A stretch of 64,000 bases of DNA from Nostoc calcicola FACHB-3891 (GCF_014697355.1 NZ_JACJRQ010000002.1:248001-312000); one strand, 5' to 3'. Counted from the first letter of the stretch, positions 33,112 to 42,045 are shown. Made by a program: numbers and translations. The notes: a model not told the origin generated them from the sequence alone.

Positions 33112-34407
33112 TTATCGGATCGGTAGCTCAATGATAAACTCTATGCCTTCACCTGATTTGGAATGGTATGTGAGCTTGCCGTGATGATTATTCACCACAA
33201 TTTGATAAGCAATAGATAGACCAAGCCCTGTTCCTTTACCCACAGGTTTTGTTGTGTAAAAGGCATCGAATATTTTTGTTTCGTCTGTTTTACTTATACC
33301 TGAGCCATTGTCGGCAATTTTTAAAATAACCTGCTCACCAATTACCTCTGTTTTGATTTTAATTATACCAGGATTTAGAGAAATTTCTTTAAAGCTTTTA
33401 TTTTTATGTGTTTGTTCAATTGCATCGATCGCATTACAAATTAAATTCATAAAAACCTGATTAATTTCCCCAGGAAAACACTCAATGGGAGGCAAGCTTC
33501 CATATTCTTTGATTATTTGAATGGCTGGACGATCGGCGTTTGCTTTAAACCGATGTCCGAGAATGAGTAGGGTACTTTCTATACCTTCATGCAAGTTAGC
33601 TAGTTTCTTACCAGCTTCTCTATGTCGGGAGAAACTGTTCAAAGATGAGACAATTTCTATAACGCGATTTGTTCCGAATTGCATGGATTGAATAACTTTA
33701 AATAAATCATTTAACAAAAAATTGATATCGCTTTTTTGAATTGCCGTTTTAATTTCCTCTGGTGGTTCGGGCAGATATTTTTGATAGAGATGCAGTAAAC
33801 TAACTATCTCCTGTACATACTTTTCCACAAAATTTAAATTGCCAGCTATAAAATTGATCGGATTATTAACTTCATGAGCAATTCCTGCTGTCAGTTGACC
33901 TAAAGCTGCTACCTTCTCTGCTTGAATCAGTTGAGTTTGAGTCTGTTGTAATTCGGCATTTTTAGCGATTAAGGTTTTGGTCAAATTTCTCAGCTTGAGG
34001 TGATTTTCGATCCGCACCAAGACTTCTTCATACTGAAAAGGTTTGGTAATGTAGTCTACAGCTCCCAATTGCAAACCTTTGATTTTATCAGCAGTTTTTG
34101 CAAGGCCTGTCATAAAAATCACCGGAATATCTTGGAGACGAGGATTACTTTTTAGCTGTTTACAGATTTCAAAACCATCTAAACCAGCCATCATTATATC
34201 CAGTAAGATTAAATCAGGTAAATCATCATTTTCTAATAGCTCAAGGGCTTTCTCACCGCTGCCTGCTGCCAAAACTTCAAAGCCACATCGATCCAGAAAG
34301 CTGGATAAAATTTGTAAATTTGCAAGGTTATCCTCAACGACTAAAACAATTCCCCTGGAAGGAGTGTAATCCTGTGAATTTGTTTGGTCTCCAATAGTCG
34401 TTTTCAT
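33112..34407 (-). CDS. Response regulator / histidine kinase (REC-HisKA-HATPase)
   Basis: A 431-residue protein with an N-terminal receiver (about 19-136: VLVVEDN, phospho-acceptor Asp70 in LILLDIMMAGLDG, FMTG, ITKPF). A coiled-coil linker follows, then a HisKA domain with His178 in LTAGIAHEVNNPINF and a HATPase domain with N-box QVFMNLICNAIDAIEQ, G1 LKIADNGSGI and G2 GKGTGLGLSIAYQIV. It should be a cytosolic kinase that receives signals through its own receiver. It starts with ATG 34407, whose last bases overlap the TGA of the upstream truncated receiver gene (ATGA), suggesting translational coupling. Confidence 0.94.
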   Translation of the reverse strand: MKTTIGDQTNSQDYTPSRGIVLVVEDNLANLQILSSFLDRCGFEVLAAGSGEKALELLENDDLPDLILLDIMMAGLDGFEICKQLKSNPRLQDIPVIFMTGLAKTADKIKGLQLGAVDYITKPFQYEEVLVRIENHLKLRNLTKTLIAKNAELQQTQTQLIQAEKVAALGQLTAGIAHEVNNPINFIAGNLNFVEKYVQEIVSLLHLYQKYLPEPPEEIKTAIQKSDINFLLNDLFKVIQSMQFGTNRVIEIVSSLNSFSRHREAGKKLANLHEGIESTLLILGHRFKANADRPAIQIIKEYGSLPPIECFPGEINQVFMNLICNAIDAIEQTHKNKSFKEISLNPGIIKIKTEVIGEQVILKIADNGSGISKTDETKIFDAFYTTKPVGKGTGLGLSIAYQIVVNNHHGKLTYHSKSGEGIEFIIELPIR

Positions 34408-34718
34408 ACTGTTTCCACTGCATATTGAGTCAAGAAACTGAAGATTAAATCTTCATCAAATTGCCTTGCTAGTTGGCGTAGTTCGCAAGCAAATAACGCG
34501 GAGGTTGTGTCTGTTTCTTCTAACCGAGAAGCCCAATCTTTAACGATCGAGATCGCTTTTTGTAAACTTTCTTGACCGTTGCTGGCTTCAATTACATAAA
34601 AACTCAGTGGTTGCAGTAAGTTTGTAATCAGTGTGCAATTCTCCCAGCGATCGTCAACCATCAGGATAGCGTAAAGGCTACCCTCAAAACCAATGATTTC
34701 TTTATCCGATGCAGCCAT
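34404..34718 (-). pseudogene. Receiver-domain gene with internal deletion (truncated)
   Basis: The 104-residue frame starts as a receiver (YAILMVDDRWENCTLITNLL, then SFYVIEASNGQESLQKA) but jumps at about residue 53 into a helical tail (IVKDWASRLEETDTTSA, then ACELRQLARQFDEDLIFSFLTQY). That tail is normally found at the far C-terminus of hybrid kinases. The middle of the receiver, including the phospho-acceptor Asp and the switch Lys, is missing. An in-frame deletion best explains this. The frame is intact from ATG 34718 and overlaps the downstream kinase, so it may still be translated. Confidence 0.7.
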
Positions 34719-34730
34719 TGCAGACTTTAC

Positions 34731-34811
34731 TCAGTCAGTCGCTTCAGGAATCTTCAATTCAAACCAGAAGCTAATCCCCTGACCAATCTGACTGTTCCTC
34801 ATGTCCCGCTG
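34731..34811 (-). pseudogene. C-terminal remnant of a histidine kinase
   Basis: On the minus strand, after a TGA, the frame reads QRDMRNSQIGQGISFWFELK, then IPEATD and a stop. GISFWFELKIP is the final strand of a HATPase domain (compare GSTFWFxLPL). Only about 26 codons survive, directly upstream of the truncated receiver gene, so a hybrid kinase operon has lost most of its first gene. Confidence 0.55.
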
Positions 34812-34868
34812 TCAGTCCTAGCTAAGAGACTTCCAAAAAATAAATTATCCCAAATTATTTGTACATTT

Positions 34869-34896
34869 GTAGGGGCGCATAGCTATGCGCCCCTAC
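34869..34896. repeat. Perfect 28-nt palindrome (GTAGGGGCG family)
   Basis: GTAGGGGCGCATAG followed directly by its complement, no loop; about 28 bp after the kinase-type gene on the minus strand ends at 34925. Confidence 0.8.
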
Positions 34897-34924
34897 GACG
34901 GGATCTTGTTTTAACTGGAAGTCC

Positions 34925-37054
34925 CTAAGGTTTCGTCTGCGGTGGATTGGTGGAATTAGGAACTGGGATAATTGGCACAATTACAGGCTTTGATTTTTGG
35001 CTTTGTAGTTGAATTTGGGCTTGGTCGCGGGCGTTTATTGCTTGGTGGTAATCAGGTTTATATTTTATTGCTCGGTTATAAGAAATAATTGCATCTTGAT
35101 AGCGTTGCAAATTTAATAGAGCATTGCCTCTACTGTACCAGCTTTCGTAATGGTCTGGTTTATAACGAACTGCTCTATCATAAGATGCGATCGCGTCTTC
35201 ATATTTTTGCAAAATGAATTGCGAATTACCCAAATTATACCATAGTTGATAATCGTTTTTCTTAAAATTTGCGGCTTTATTATACGCTTCTATTGCTGCT
35301 TCATAACGTTGGGTTTGATGCATTGACCAGCCCATGCTATACCATGCTTGATAGTTACTGGGATTATATCTAATTACTTGATTAAAAGATTCAATTGCTT
35401 CGGGGTAACGTTGTAAATTCATGAGTACATTACCTCTAGATAACCAAGCTTGATAAAAATTTGGCTTGTATTGTACTGCTTTGTCATAAGCTGTAAACGC
35501 ATCTTTGTAGCGTTGTAAATTGACTAGAGCGTTCGCCGAATTGTACCAAGCTGACACGTAATCTGGTTTGAATTCGACGGCTTTTTCATAAGCTGCGATC
35601 GCGTCACTATATCGTTTTAAATTCTGGAAAGCTAATCCTTTTTTATACCACGCATCAAAATCATCTCCTTTAAATTCAATCGCTTTTTCATAAGATGCAA
35701 TTGCTTGGTCATATTGTTTTAAATTACTGAAAGCATCTCCTTTGGCATTCCAAACTTGGGAATTTTGATTATTTAATTCTAAGGCTTTGTCAAAAGAAGC
35801 GATCGCTTCTTGATATCGCTCTAAATTATCCAATACCAAACCTCGTCCAATCCAAGCTTCTAAATAATCAGGCTTGATTTGAATTGCTTTGTCATAGGCA
35901 GCTAAAGCATCTTTATATTTTTTCAATTGAGAAAGCGTTTTACCTTGACCATTCCATCCTTGAGCATAATCTGGTCTAATATTAACTGCTTTTTCATATA
36001 CTGCTAACGCTTCTTGATAACGTTGCAAATCAAAAAGCGTATTTCCTTGTTTCGATAATTCTTTAGCATTCTTAGAATTAACGTGATTTAAAATCAATAT
36101 TGATGCTATTCCACTCACCCCAATCAAAAATATCGCCAACAAAAATTTACCCAATATGCCTTTTTTTGGTTGAGGATTTTTTATCTTATTTGGTGGTGAA
36201 ATAGGAGTCAAAGCTATTGTTTCAGGCGGCGGCTGTGTTAACTCTTGCAGCGCTTTTAATGCCACCGTTGCCGAAGGGTAGCGTTGCCGAAAATCATAGC
36301 ACACCATTCTATCTAAAAGTTGAGCAAATTCTGGTGTGACTGTGGTTTTATTCTGCCAGATAATTTCATTAGTATCGGGATCTTTGACTATTTCTTCAGG
36401 AGATAATCCAGTGAGGGCTTGAATAGCAATTATCCCTGTAGCATAGATATCACTGCTTAATTTGGGCGTACCATGAGCTTGTTCCCCAGGAATATATCCA
36501 GGTGTACCGATCGCAACGGTACATTGAGTTGTACCTTGGGGAGTAATAACTTGGGTAGCAATTTGTTTAACTGCCCCAAAATCAATTAAGATTAATTTGC
36601 CATCAGCAGCACGTCTGAGAATATTTCGCGGATTGACATCACGATGAATTACATTCTGTTGATGGACAAATTCTAAAATTGTCAAAATTTCTTGTAGAAG
36701 TGAAATTACCTCATCTTGATTCCAGGTTTTCCCTGCGATTAATTCTTCACTGAGATCGTGACCTTCAATCAATTCCTGTACGAGATAAAATTCGGCGTTT
36801 TCTTCAAAATAAGCTAAAAGTTGGGGAATGCGATCGTGAGTGCCTAATTTATACAAAACTTGAGCTTCTGTATCAAATAAACGCCTTGCAGTTTCCAAAG
36901 TTACTGGATCGTTTGCTTGGGGTTTGAGTTTCTTGACCACACATTGAGGCGTACCAGGTAATTGAGTATCATAAGCAACAAAAGTTTCGCCAAAACCCCC
37001 ACCTCCCAAGTTACTAATAATTTGGTATCTTCCAACAAGTGTGTTTCCCAGCAT
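34925..37054 (-). CDS. Serine/threonine protein kinase with ten TPR repeats
   Basis: About 709 residues from ATG 37054. The frame runs 37 codons farther upstream, but those are encoded by tandem repeats and lack kinase-family pattern. The kinase domain has LGGGGFGETFVAYD, CVVKKLKP, VIHRDVNPRNIL and LILIDFGAVKQ. The catalytic-loop Lys of HRDxKxxN is Asn here, an unusual change, while Asp and the final Asn remain. After one transmembrane helix (GKFLLAIFLIGVSGIASILIL) come ten TPR units of the type RYQDAIISYNRAIKYKPDY, placing the TPR array outside the cytoplasm. Role: probably signal transduction coupled to protein-protein contacts; partners unknown. Confidence 0.9.
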   Translation of the reverse strand: MLGNTLVGRYQIISNLGGGGFGETFVAYDTQLPGTPQCVVKKLKPQANDPVTLETARRLFDTEAQVLYKLGTHDRIPQLLAYFEENAEFYLVQELIEGHDLSEELIAGKTWNQDEVISLLQEILTILEFVHQQNVIHRDVNPRNILRRAADGKLILIDFGAVKQIATQVITPQGTTQCTVAIGTPGYIPGEQAHGTPKLSSDIYATGIIAIQALTGLSPEEIVKDPDTNEIIWQNKTTVTPEFAQLLDRMVCYDFRQRYPSATVALKALQELTQPPPETIALTPISPPNKIKNPQPKKGILGKFLLAIFLIGVSGIASILILNHVNSKNAKELSKQGNTLFDLQRYQEALAVYEKAVNIRPDYAQGWNGQGKTLSQLKKYKDALAAYDKAIQIKPDYLEAWIGRGLVLDNLERYQEAIASFDKALELNNQNSQVWNAKGDAFSNLKQYDQAIASYEKAIEFKGDDFDAWYKKGLAFQNLKRYSDAIAAYEKAVEFKPDYVSAWYNSANALVNLQRYKDAFTAYDKAVQYKPNFYQAWLSRGNVLMNLQRYPEAIESFNQVIRYNPSNYQAWYSMGWSMHQTQRYEAAIEAYNKAANFKKNDYQLWYNLGNSQFILQKYEDAIASYDRAVRYKPDHYESWYSRGNALLNLQRYQDAIISYNRAIKYKPDYHQAINARDQAQIQLQSQKSKPVIVPIIPVPNSTNPPQTKP

Positions 37055-37097
37055 CTCGTTTGCCCAGTATAAGTGCGATGCGATCTGATTTCGATTC

Positions 37098-37220
37098 TGC
37101 CACAGGTTAAGGGGGAGTGGAGGGATGAGGGGGATGAGGGGGATGAGGGAGATGAGGAGACGCAAAGAAAAACCAATGACTAATGACTAATGACCAATGA
37201 CTAATAACAAATGACAAATC
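37098..37220. repeat. GGGGATGAG tandem units and AATGACTAATGAC heptamers
   Basis: GAGGGGGATGAGG units (37118-37162) followed by CAATGACTAATGACTAATGACC units (37172-37218), between divergent kinase and rhomboid genes. Same families as the in-gene insertions at 40774 and 60519. Confidence 0.75.
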
Positions 37221-37221
37221 T

Positions 37222-37929
37222 ATGATTCCTATTAGTGATAATATTCGTTGTTGGAATAAACCGATAGTTAATTATTGGCTAATTGGCATTAATATTGCCG
37301 TATTTTTATGGGAACTGAAGCTAGAGTTTAGCGACGAATTGGGCTATTTTGTCAATACTTGGGGGGTGATTCCTGCCCAGATTAGTGGGGCGATTACAAA
37401 TGCTATTTTTTTTAACTTTGCTGCTTGGATAGTTGTGCTTTGGCGTGTATTTTCGCTAATTTTTGGCATATTTTTGCACGGAAGTTTTAGTCAAATCTTG
37501 GGAAATTTGTTATTTTTATGGGTTTTTGGTAAGACTCTAGAAAATATTCTCGGACATAAACGCTATCTGGGATTGTATTTAGCGGCTGGCGTTGTGACGG
37601 GTGTGGCACAAATTCTGGCTCAACCGAGTTTGACAGTACCATTGATTGGGGCAAATGGGGCGATCGCAGGTGTTTTAGGAGCCTATATCATCAAGTTTCC
37701 CAAAGTCAAAATTTACTCAGTTTTGCCGCTAATAATTTTGTATATCCCTCTTGAAGTTCCAGCATTTTTCTATGTATTTTGGTGGTTTGTTCAACAACTA
37801 TTTTATGGTGTCGGTAGTTTAAATATTCCCCCCTTTGGTGTAAATCAATCTGGTGTTATTTACTGGGGTCAGGTTGTCGGATTACTTTTTGGTGCAGGTT
37901 TCATGCGATTTAGAACCTTTGTCAGGTGA
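37222..37929 (+). CDS. Rhomboid-family membrane protein lacking catalytic residues
   Basis: A 235-residue protein with six or seven membrane helices and rhomboid landmarks. The sequence HGSFSQILGNLLFLWVFGKTLENILG corresponds to the HGxxxHLxxN segment with the second His changed to Gln. The Ser motif GASGAI is GANGAIAGVLGAY (Ser to Asn), and the catalytic His of the last helix (YWAHxGG) is YWGQVVGLLFG (His to Gln). It therefore should not cleave substrates and looks like an inactive rhomboid (iRhom/Derlin-like role inferred by analogy only). The N-terminus follows the cyanobacterial rhomboid form (MIPISDNIRCWNKPIVNYWL). ATG 37222. Confidence 0.85.
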   Translation: MIPISDNIRCWNKPIVNYWLIGINIAVFLWELKLEFSDELGYFVNTWGVIPAQISGAITNAIFFNFAAWIVVLWRVFSLIFGIFLHGSFSQILGNLLFLWVFGKTLENILGHKRYLGLYLAAGVVTGVAQILAQPSLTVPLIGANGAIAGVLGAYIIKFPKVKIYSVLPLIILYIPLEVPAFFYVFWWFVQQLFYGVGSLNIPPFGVNQSGVIYWGQVVGLLFGAGFMRFRTFVR

Positions 37930-38299
37930 CTCAATTTTGGATTTTGGATTTTAGATTTCAGATTTACCAATTGAATCATTTATTTGTTGGGGTTCTCTTA
38001 TTCAATCCAAAATCCAAAATTTAAAATCTAAAATTAAGAGATTTGAAGCTTGCGGGTTTCACAAATTCAATAAAATTGCTATATGTCTTTTGGCTGAAAT
38101 TTCTCAGTTCCTTTCGCAGGAGAAAGTATACAGCCAGCGACCATAATGATTACTGGGAGAGGATTTCACAATTTTTAAGTTTAAATTGTTTCTGTGTCTT
38201 TTGATAGATTGTATTTTTGAACTGAAAAATTCATACTCATCAAACTAGGGGATGCCTACTCTTCAAGGCGGTATTGTTGAATTATGAGCGGTGTGCAAG
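37930..38299. other. Gene-free stretch with inverted TTTTGGATT repeats
   Basis: TTTTGGATTTTGGATT (37935-37950) and AATCCAAAATCCAAAA (38004-38019) form a 16-bp inverted repeat after the rhomboid stop; otherwise an AT-rich leader to the receiver gene. Confidence 0.6.
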
Positions 38300-38842
38300 A
38301 TGCCAAATCTTAATATAATGCATGGGAAAAAAGTTCAAGCCGAAAGTCTTGGAGAAGAATCGAATCCAACTGTCAGCGCCAACTTACAGTTTTTAGTGAC
38401 AAATCAACAGTTTGGATATGAGGAAAATGAGTCTTTAATTTCTGAGTCTGATACCCCATTCCCGAGGGACACTCAAATTTTGGTGGTGGACGATGAACCA
38501 GATATTCGTGATTTAGTAACCTTTATTTTGCAAGATTATGGTGTAGAAGTAACCGCCGTCGCATCAGCACAAGAAGCATTACAAGCACTGTCTGAGTGGA
38601 TACCGGATGTTTTGATCAGTGATATTGGAATGCCAAAGACAGATGGTTATATGCTGATGCGTGAGGTGAGAAAGCGATCGCCCCAACAAGGAGGACACGT
38701 AAGAGCGATCGCTCTCACGGCTTATGCTGGGGAAATCAATCAGCAGCAAGCACTAGCAGCAGGGTTTCAAATGCATATCGCCAAACCAATAGATCCAGAT
38801 GAATTAGTCAAGGCGATCGTTGGTTTAATTAACGCAAGCTGA
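38300..38842 (+). CDS. Single-domain response regulator with N-terminal extension
   Basis: About 180 residues from ATG 38300; GTG 38291 is an alternative. The N-terminal 55 residues are polar and unstructured. The receiver (about 58-178) has ILVVDDEPDIRDLV, phospho-acceptor Asp108 in DVLISDIGMPKTDGYMLM, IALTAYAGE and HIAKPIDPDEL. It has no output domain, so it acts by protein contact or as a phospho-relay intermediate. It closely resembles the C-terminal receiver of the hybrid kinase at 51527-54043 (SDIGMP..DGYML, IALTAYAGE, SKPIDP), so the two may share ancestry. It converges with the CyRepA1-like gene 29 bp away. Confidence 0.88.
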   Translation: MPNLNIMHGKKVQAESLGEESNPTVSANLQFLVTNQQFGYEENESLISESDTPFPRDTQILVVDDEPDIRDLVTFILQDYGVEVTAVASAQEALQALSEWIPDVLISDIGMPKTDGYMLMREVRKRSPQQGGHVRAIALTAYAGEINQQQALAAGFQMHIAKPIDPDELVKAIVGLINAS

Positions 38843-38871
38843 TACGATGTCCTACGTCTGCTGCTTTCCTG

Positions 38872-41800
38872 CTAGACTCTGGATGTCCCTACACTTTCAA
38901 AAATTGACGAATAATCACCCACCCTATAGCCACCACTCTTAACATGAGCCAACATCAATTCATCGCGTTGATGCCAAACTGCAAATATTTTTTCTCTACC
39001 ATCATTTAGTGTTTCTGAATTCACTTGATAAACTTCATTTACTCGCTTCAGCTTCAAACCTAATAAATTTAATAATCGGCTGAGTAATTTAATTCCCCAA
39101 AGTTGTTCTTTCTCTCCAGTCAAATTAATACCAAGCACTCTTTTAATATGCTTACTATGCTGCAAAGCAACATTTTTCAGTAATATTAAATCAGCATTAT
39201 TTTCGGTAAATTCTCGTCCGATTTCCAAAAATTGCAGCATTCCCAACGCTCTCATTGCCTCAACTTTGAGAGTGTAAGTCTTTAAATCTGGTAGAAAAAC
39301 TTTCCCTTCACCCCAAGATAATTGCTGATGCCATTCTTGCTGATCTCTAATGTGAAAATACTCGCTTTCATGAGTCAGATAATAGTGAATTAATAATTGA
39401 GCATAATATCCTCGATCGTCCTGCAATTTCAGCCTGGGAGTAATTTCTATCCCATATTTCTGTCTGAGAAGATATTTGTTAATTTGGTTGCGTTCTTCAT
39501 CAGTCAAGGAATGCTTAACTAATAACTGCTCATATTCTACATAATCGATATCTTTAGCATTAGCTACCACTGTCGCTGCTGCTAATTGATTTTGTTGTTT
39601 AATTTCTTTGATTTTGCGTTTAATGTCTTTAGCTTTTTGACGGCTTTGCACCCAATCTTTTTGGACTTTGACAATTTCTAAAATTAACCTCCTGCGGGTT
39701 GCTAAATCACTGGGGTCACTCGCCAAAAAGGCAAGGCGTAAATCTCGAATAATATTATTGTGAACTGCATTACTCCGCACCTGAATTACATGTCCATCAG
39801 CAATTAAACCATCTTGCATTGATTGACGATAGAGGCGAATCGATGCATTTACCCTTGCAGATAACTTTGCCCAAGTTCGCAAATGAATTGGGTCATGAAC
39901 TAAAGGTAAATCCACGTCTATTTTATGTAATGGACTGAGCAAAGCTAAATTTTCTTTTTGATTTTCCTGATACCAATCAGATAGCAAACGATAATTTGTA
40001 CTACCGCTACCAATTAAACCAATACCTCGCTTAGCGCACCAGACAACACGCGGTACATCATCGCGCACTCTTGCTAATGCTTGTCGCGCTTCTGAGTCAG
40101 GAATTACCCCTTGAAAAATGCCATAAACTCGGTCGAAATGTTGAACATCAATACTAATTCCTGTACCAAGACTAGGGGTCACAAAAACACCATCATATTC
40201 AGATATTTTTTGATTAATAGCTGCAATAAAATCAACCGCTGCATGACCAGGTGTGTTTGTAGTGTGACTGCTAACTACCAGAGTTTGAGGAAACTGTCGT
40301 CTTAATTTTTGTAACCGCTCTTTCAAATAACGTTCAATGGTTTCACAACTGTAACGCCCAGCGCGACTATCCGTAGTTACGTAACATTTACGTCCGGCAA
40401 GTAAATCTAATTCTAATTGATGAATTAACGGTGTTGGATTCGGCGAATCATAAAAAGTAACGTCCCAACCTTGCTGGGGTTTCCATTCGTTAAGAACTAC
40501 CCAAGGTGTTAATTTAATTCCTGCCAATCCCTGTAAATATTCCAGTGAAACATCCGATAAATCAGCATCTTGGGCAATTACTAATCCTCCAGTTGTTAAA
40601 ACTGTGGCAATTAGTTCTTGGAATAATTTTAAGATTTTTACCCGTTTGTGCTTACAAGTATTACTGTTTAATAAATGCCACAATGATTGTTCCACTTCAT
40701 CCAAAATTACTATTGCCCCATGCCAATCTTCAGGGTTCAATTTCCAAATCGAATCAACGCATAAACCGAAAGATTTAGGAATGGGGCATGGGGCATTGGG
40801 AAGAGGCAGGGGGGCAGGGGGCGGGGGGCAGAGGGGAAGATTTTCTCCCCTGCTCCCTGCCTCCCCATCTCCCCATCTCCCCATCTCCCTCATCTCCCTC
40901 ATCTCCCCATTCCCTATTCCCCATTTAATCCCAATTTTTTCACACAAAAATCGTCCTAGTAGGATTCTATGAGTAATTAATAAAACTGGTTGGTTTCTAT
41001 TTTTTGCTTGCTGAACAACGCTTTGTAGTCCTGTGGTTTTACCTGTTCCTTTTGCTGATTTAACTCCTACTAATCCAGAGGTGGGAAAAGGTATTTCACC
41101 TATGTAAGGACGGTTCAAAGTTAGGGCAGCAGGAATGCTTAACTCGGTGTGGGGTTTGGTTTGGGCAAGATAAATTTCTAAATCAAGACTTTGGCGATAA
41201 AGTTTATCGAAATTAGTTGCACCTTTGGCAACAATAAAATCATCAACGCCTTTTTCTTTTCCTGGAAGTTCGATGACTTGAACAGGGCAATTTTTTTGCT
41301 GGAATAAACAACCAAGTTGGGAAATTGCATTATTAATAGCTGCAATTTTCTTGGGTTGAGTTTCAAAATCAAAGCAAATATAAAAGCGACGCTTTGTCAT
41401 CGCAAACACTGCTAAGTCGGGAATCAATTGACGACGGGTGACTTTACCAAACTCATCTTTGACAACCCGATAACCACTGGTAATTCCAGGAACGCCAATA
41501 GCTGCATATCCTTGTGTCAACAGCGTTGCTGCTTTCTTCACACCCTCGCAGATGATGACGGAAATATTCTTTTCCATCACCCATTGCCAAAAACCTTTAG
41601 CTTCGCCATCGGGGGCAATGGTGATATCATCGGGCATGACTAAATTGTAACGCCCTGCGACTTGCTGCCAGATTTGCAGTGTTACCCGCAAACAAAACAC
41701 CCGCGTTGGTGTGCTGGGGGGATGTTCGTATTTAATAGATTTGCCATTGTTATTTTGTCGGGGTTGGTTTGGCTTAAAGCACCCCCATTCCATGATTTGC

Positions 41801-42045
41801 CAATCATTCAAGGGGTCTAGTCCAGAACACCACCAACCACCTTCAGTAATATGAGCATAACGCTGCAACCAACTACTTTTCAGCATTCCAGTATTGGTGC
41901 GGGGAAGTAGCTGAGAAATCAACAGGTACTCATAAGCAGTTACACCTTGGAGCGATCGAAAATTAAGTTGCACTAAGTGTAAGTCTATACCACTACTCTT
42001 GACTAATTCTTCAAGGTGTTGGGGGTGTAAATAGTGCAGATGCAT
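38872..42045 (-). CDS. CyRepA1-type plasmid replication protein (DUF3854 plus helicase-like)
   Basis: A 1057-residue protein. The N-terminal region has a Toprim/DUF3854 domain (about 155-275): IICEGVKKAATLLTQGYAAIGVPG and FYICFDFETQP. An NTPase core follows with Walker A GVKSAKGTGKTTGL (about 327-340), a motif LLITHRILLG and Walker B AIVILDEVEQ (about 444-452). Helicase-type motifs come later: FVTPSLGTGISIDV and ARQALARVR. This order is that of cyanobacterial plasmid Rep proteins named CyRepA1, carrying primase-like and helicase-like functions. The setting here is chromosomal, so it is likely a relic or an integrated replicon. Residues 377-424, between Walker A and B, are an in-frame insertion of intergenic repeat DNA. 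ATG at 42045. Confidence 0.82.
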   Translation of the reverse strand: MHLHYLHPQHLEELVKSSGIDLHLVQLNFRSLQGVTAYEYLLISQLLPRTNTGMLKSSWLQRYAHITEGGWWCSGLDPLNDWQIMEWGCFKPNQPRQNNNGKSIKYEHPPSTPTRVFCLRVTLQIWQQVAGRYNLVMPDDITIAPDGEAKGFWQWVMEKNISVIICEGVKKAATLLTQGYAAIGVPGITSGYRVVKDEFGKVTRRQLIPDLAVFAMTKRRFYICFDFETQPKKIAAINNAISQLGCLFQQKNCPVQVIELPGKEKGVDDFIVAKGATNFDKLYRQSLDLEIYLAQTKPHTELSIPAALTLNRPYIGEIPFPTSGLVGVKSAKGTGKTTGLQSVVQQAKNRNQPVLLITHRILLGRFLCEKIGIKWGIGNGEMREMREMGRWGDGEAGSRGENLPLCPPPPAPLPLPNAPCPIPKSFGLCVDSIWKLNPEDWHGAIVILDEVEQSLWHLLNSNTCKHKRVKILKLFQELIATVLTTGGLVIAQDADLSDVSLEYLQGLAGIKLTPWVVLNEWKPQQGWDVTFYDSPNPTPLIHQLELDLLAGRKCYVTTDSRAGRYSCETIERYLKERLQKLRRQFPQTLVVSSHTTNTPGHAAVDFIAAINQKISEYDGVFVTPSLGTGISIDVQHFDRVYGIFQGVIPDSEARQALARVRDDVPRVVWCAKRGIGLIGSGSTNYRLLSDWYQENQKENLALLSPLHKIDVDLPLVHDPIHLRTWAKLSARVNASIRLYRQSMQDGLIADGHVIQVRSNAVHNNIIRDLRLAFLASDPSDLATRRRLILEIVKVQKDWVQSRQKAKDIKRKIKEIKQQNQLAAATVVANAKDIDYVEYEQLLVKHSLTDEERNQINKYLLRQKYGIEITPRLKLQDDRGYYAQLLIHYYLTHESEYFHIRDQQEWHQQLSWGEGKVFLPDLKTYTLKVEAMRALGMLQFLEIGREFTENNADLILLKNVALQHSKHIKRVLGINLTGEKEQLWGIKLLSRLLNLLGLKLKRVNEVYQVNSETLNDGREKIFAVWHQRDELMLAHVKSGGYRVGDYSSIFESVGTSRV
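40774..40917 (-). repeat. Intergenic tandem repeat inserted in frame in the CyRepA1-like gene
   Basis: 144 bp, 48 codons with no frame shift. On the plus strand it is GGGGCATGGGGCATTGGG, a GGCAGGGGG stretch and CATCTCCCCATCTCCC units, the same units as at 18330, 19950 and 23690. It encodes a Met/Arg/Glu-rich stretch followed by a Pro-rich one. Confidence 0.85.

Noticed and set aside
36901-37176. N-terminal extension of the TPR kinase up to 37165, and a second minus frame
   Set aside because: The extra codons are translated from GGGGATGAGG tandem repeats; the kinase family starts at ATG 37054.
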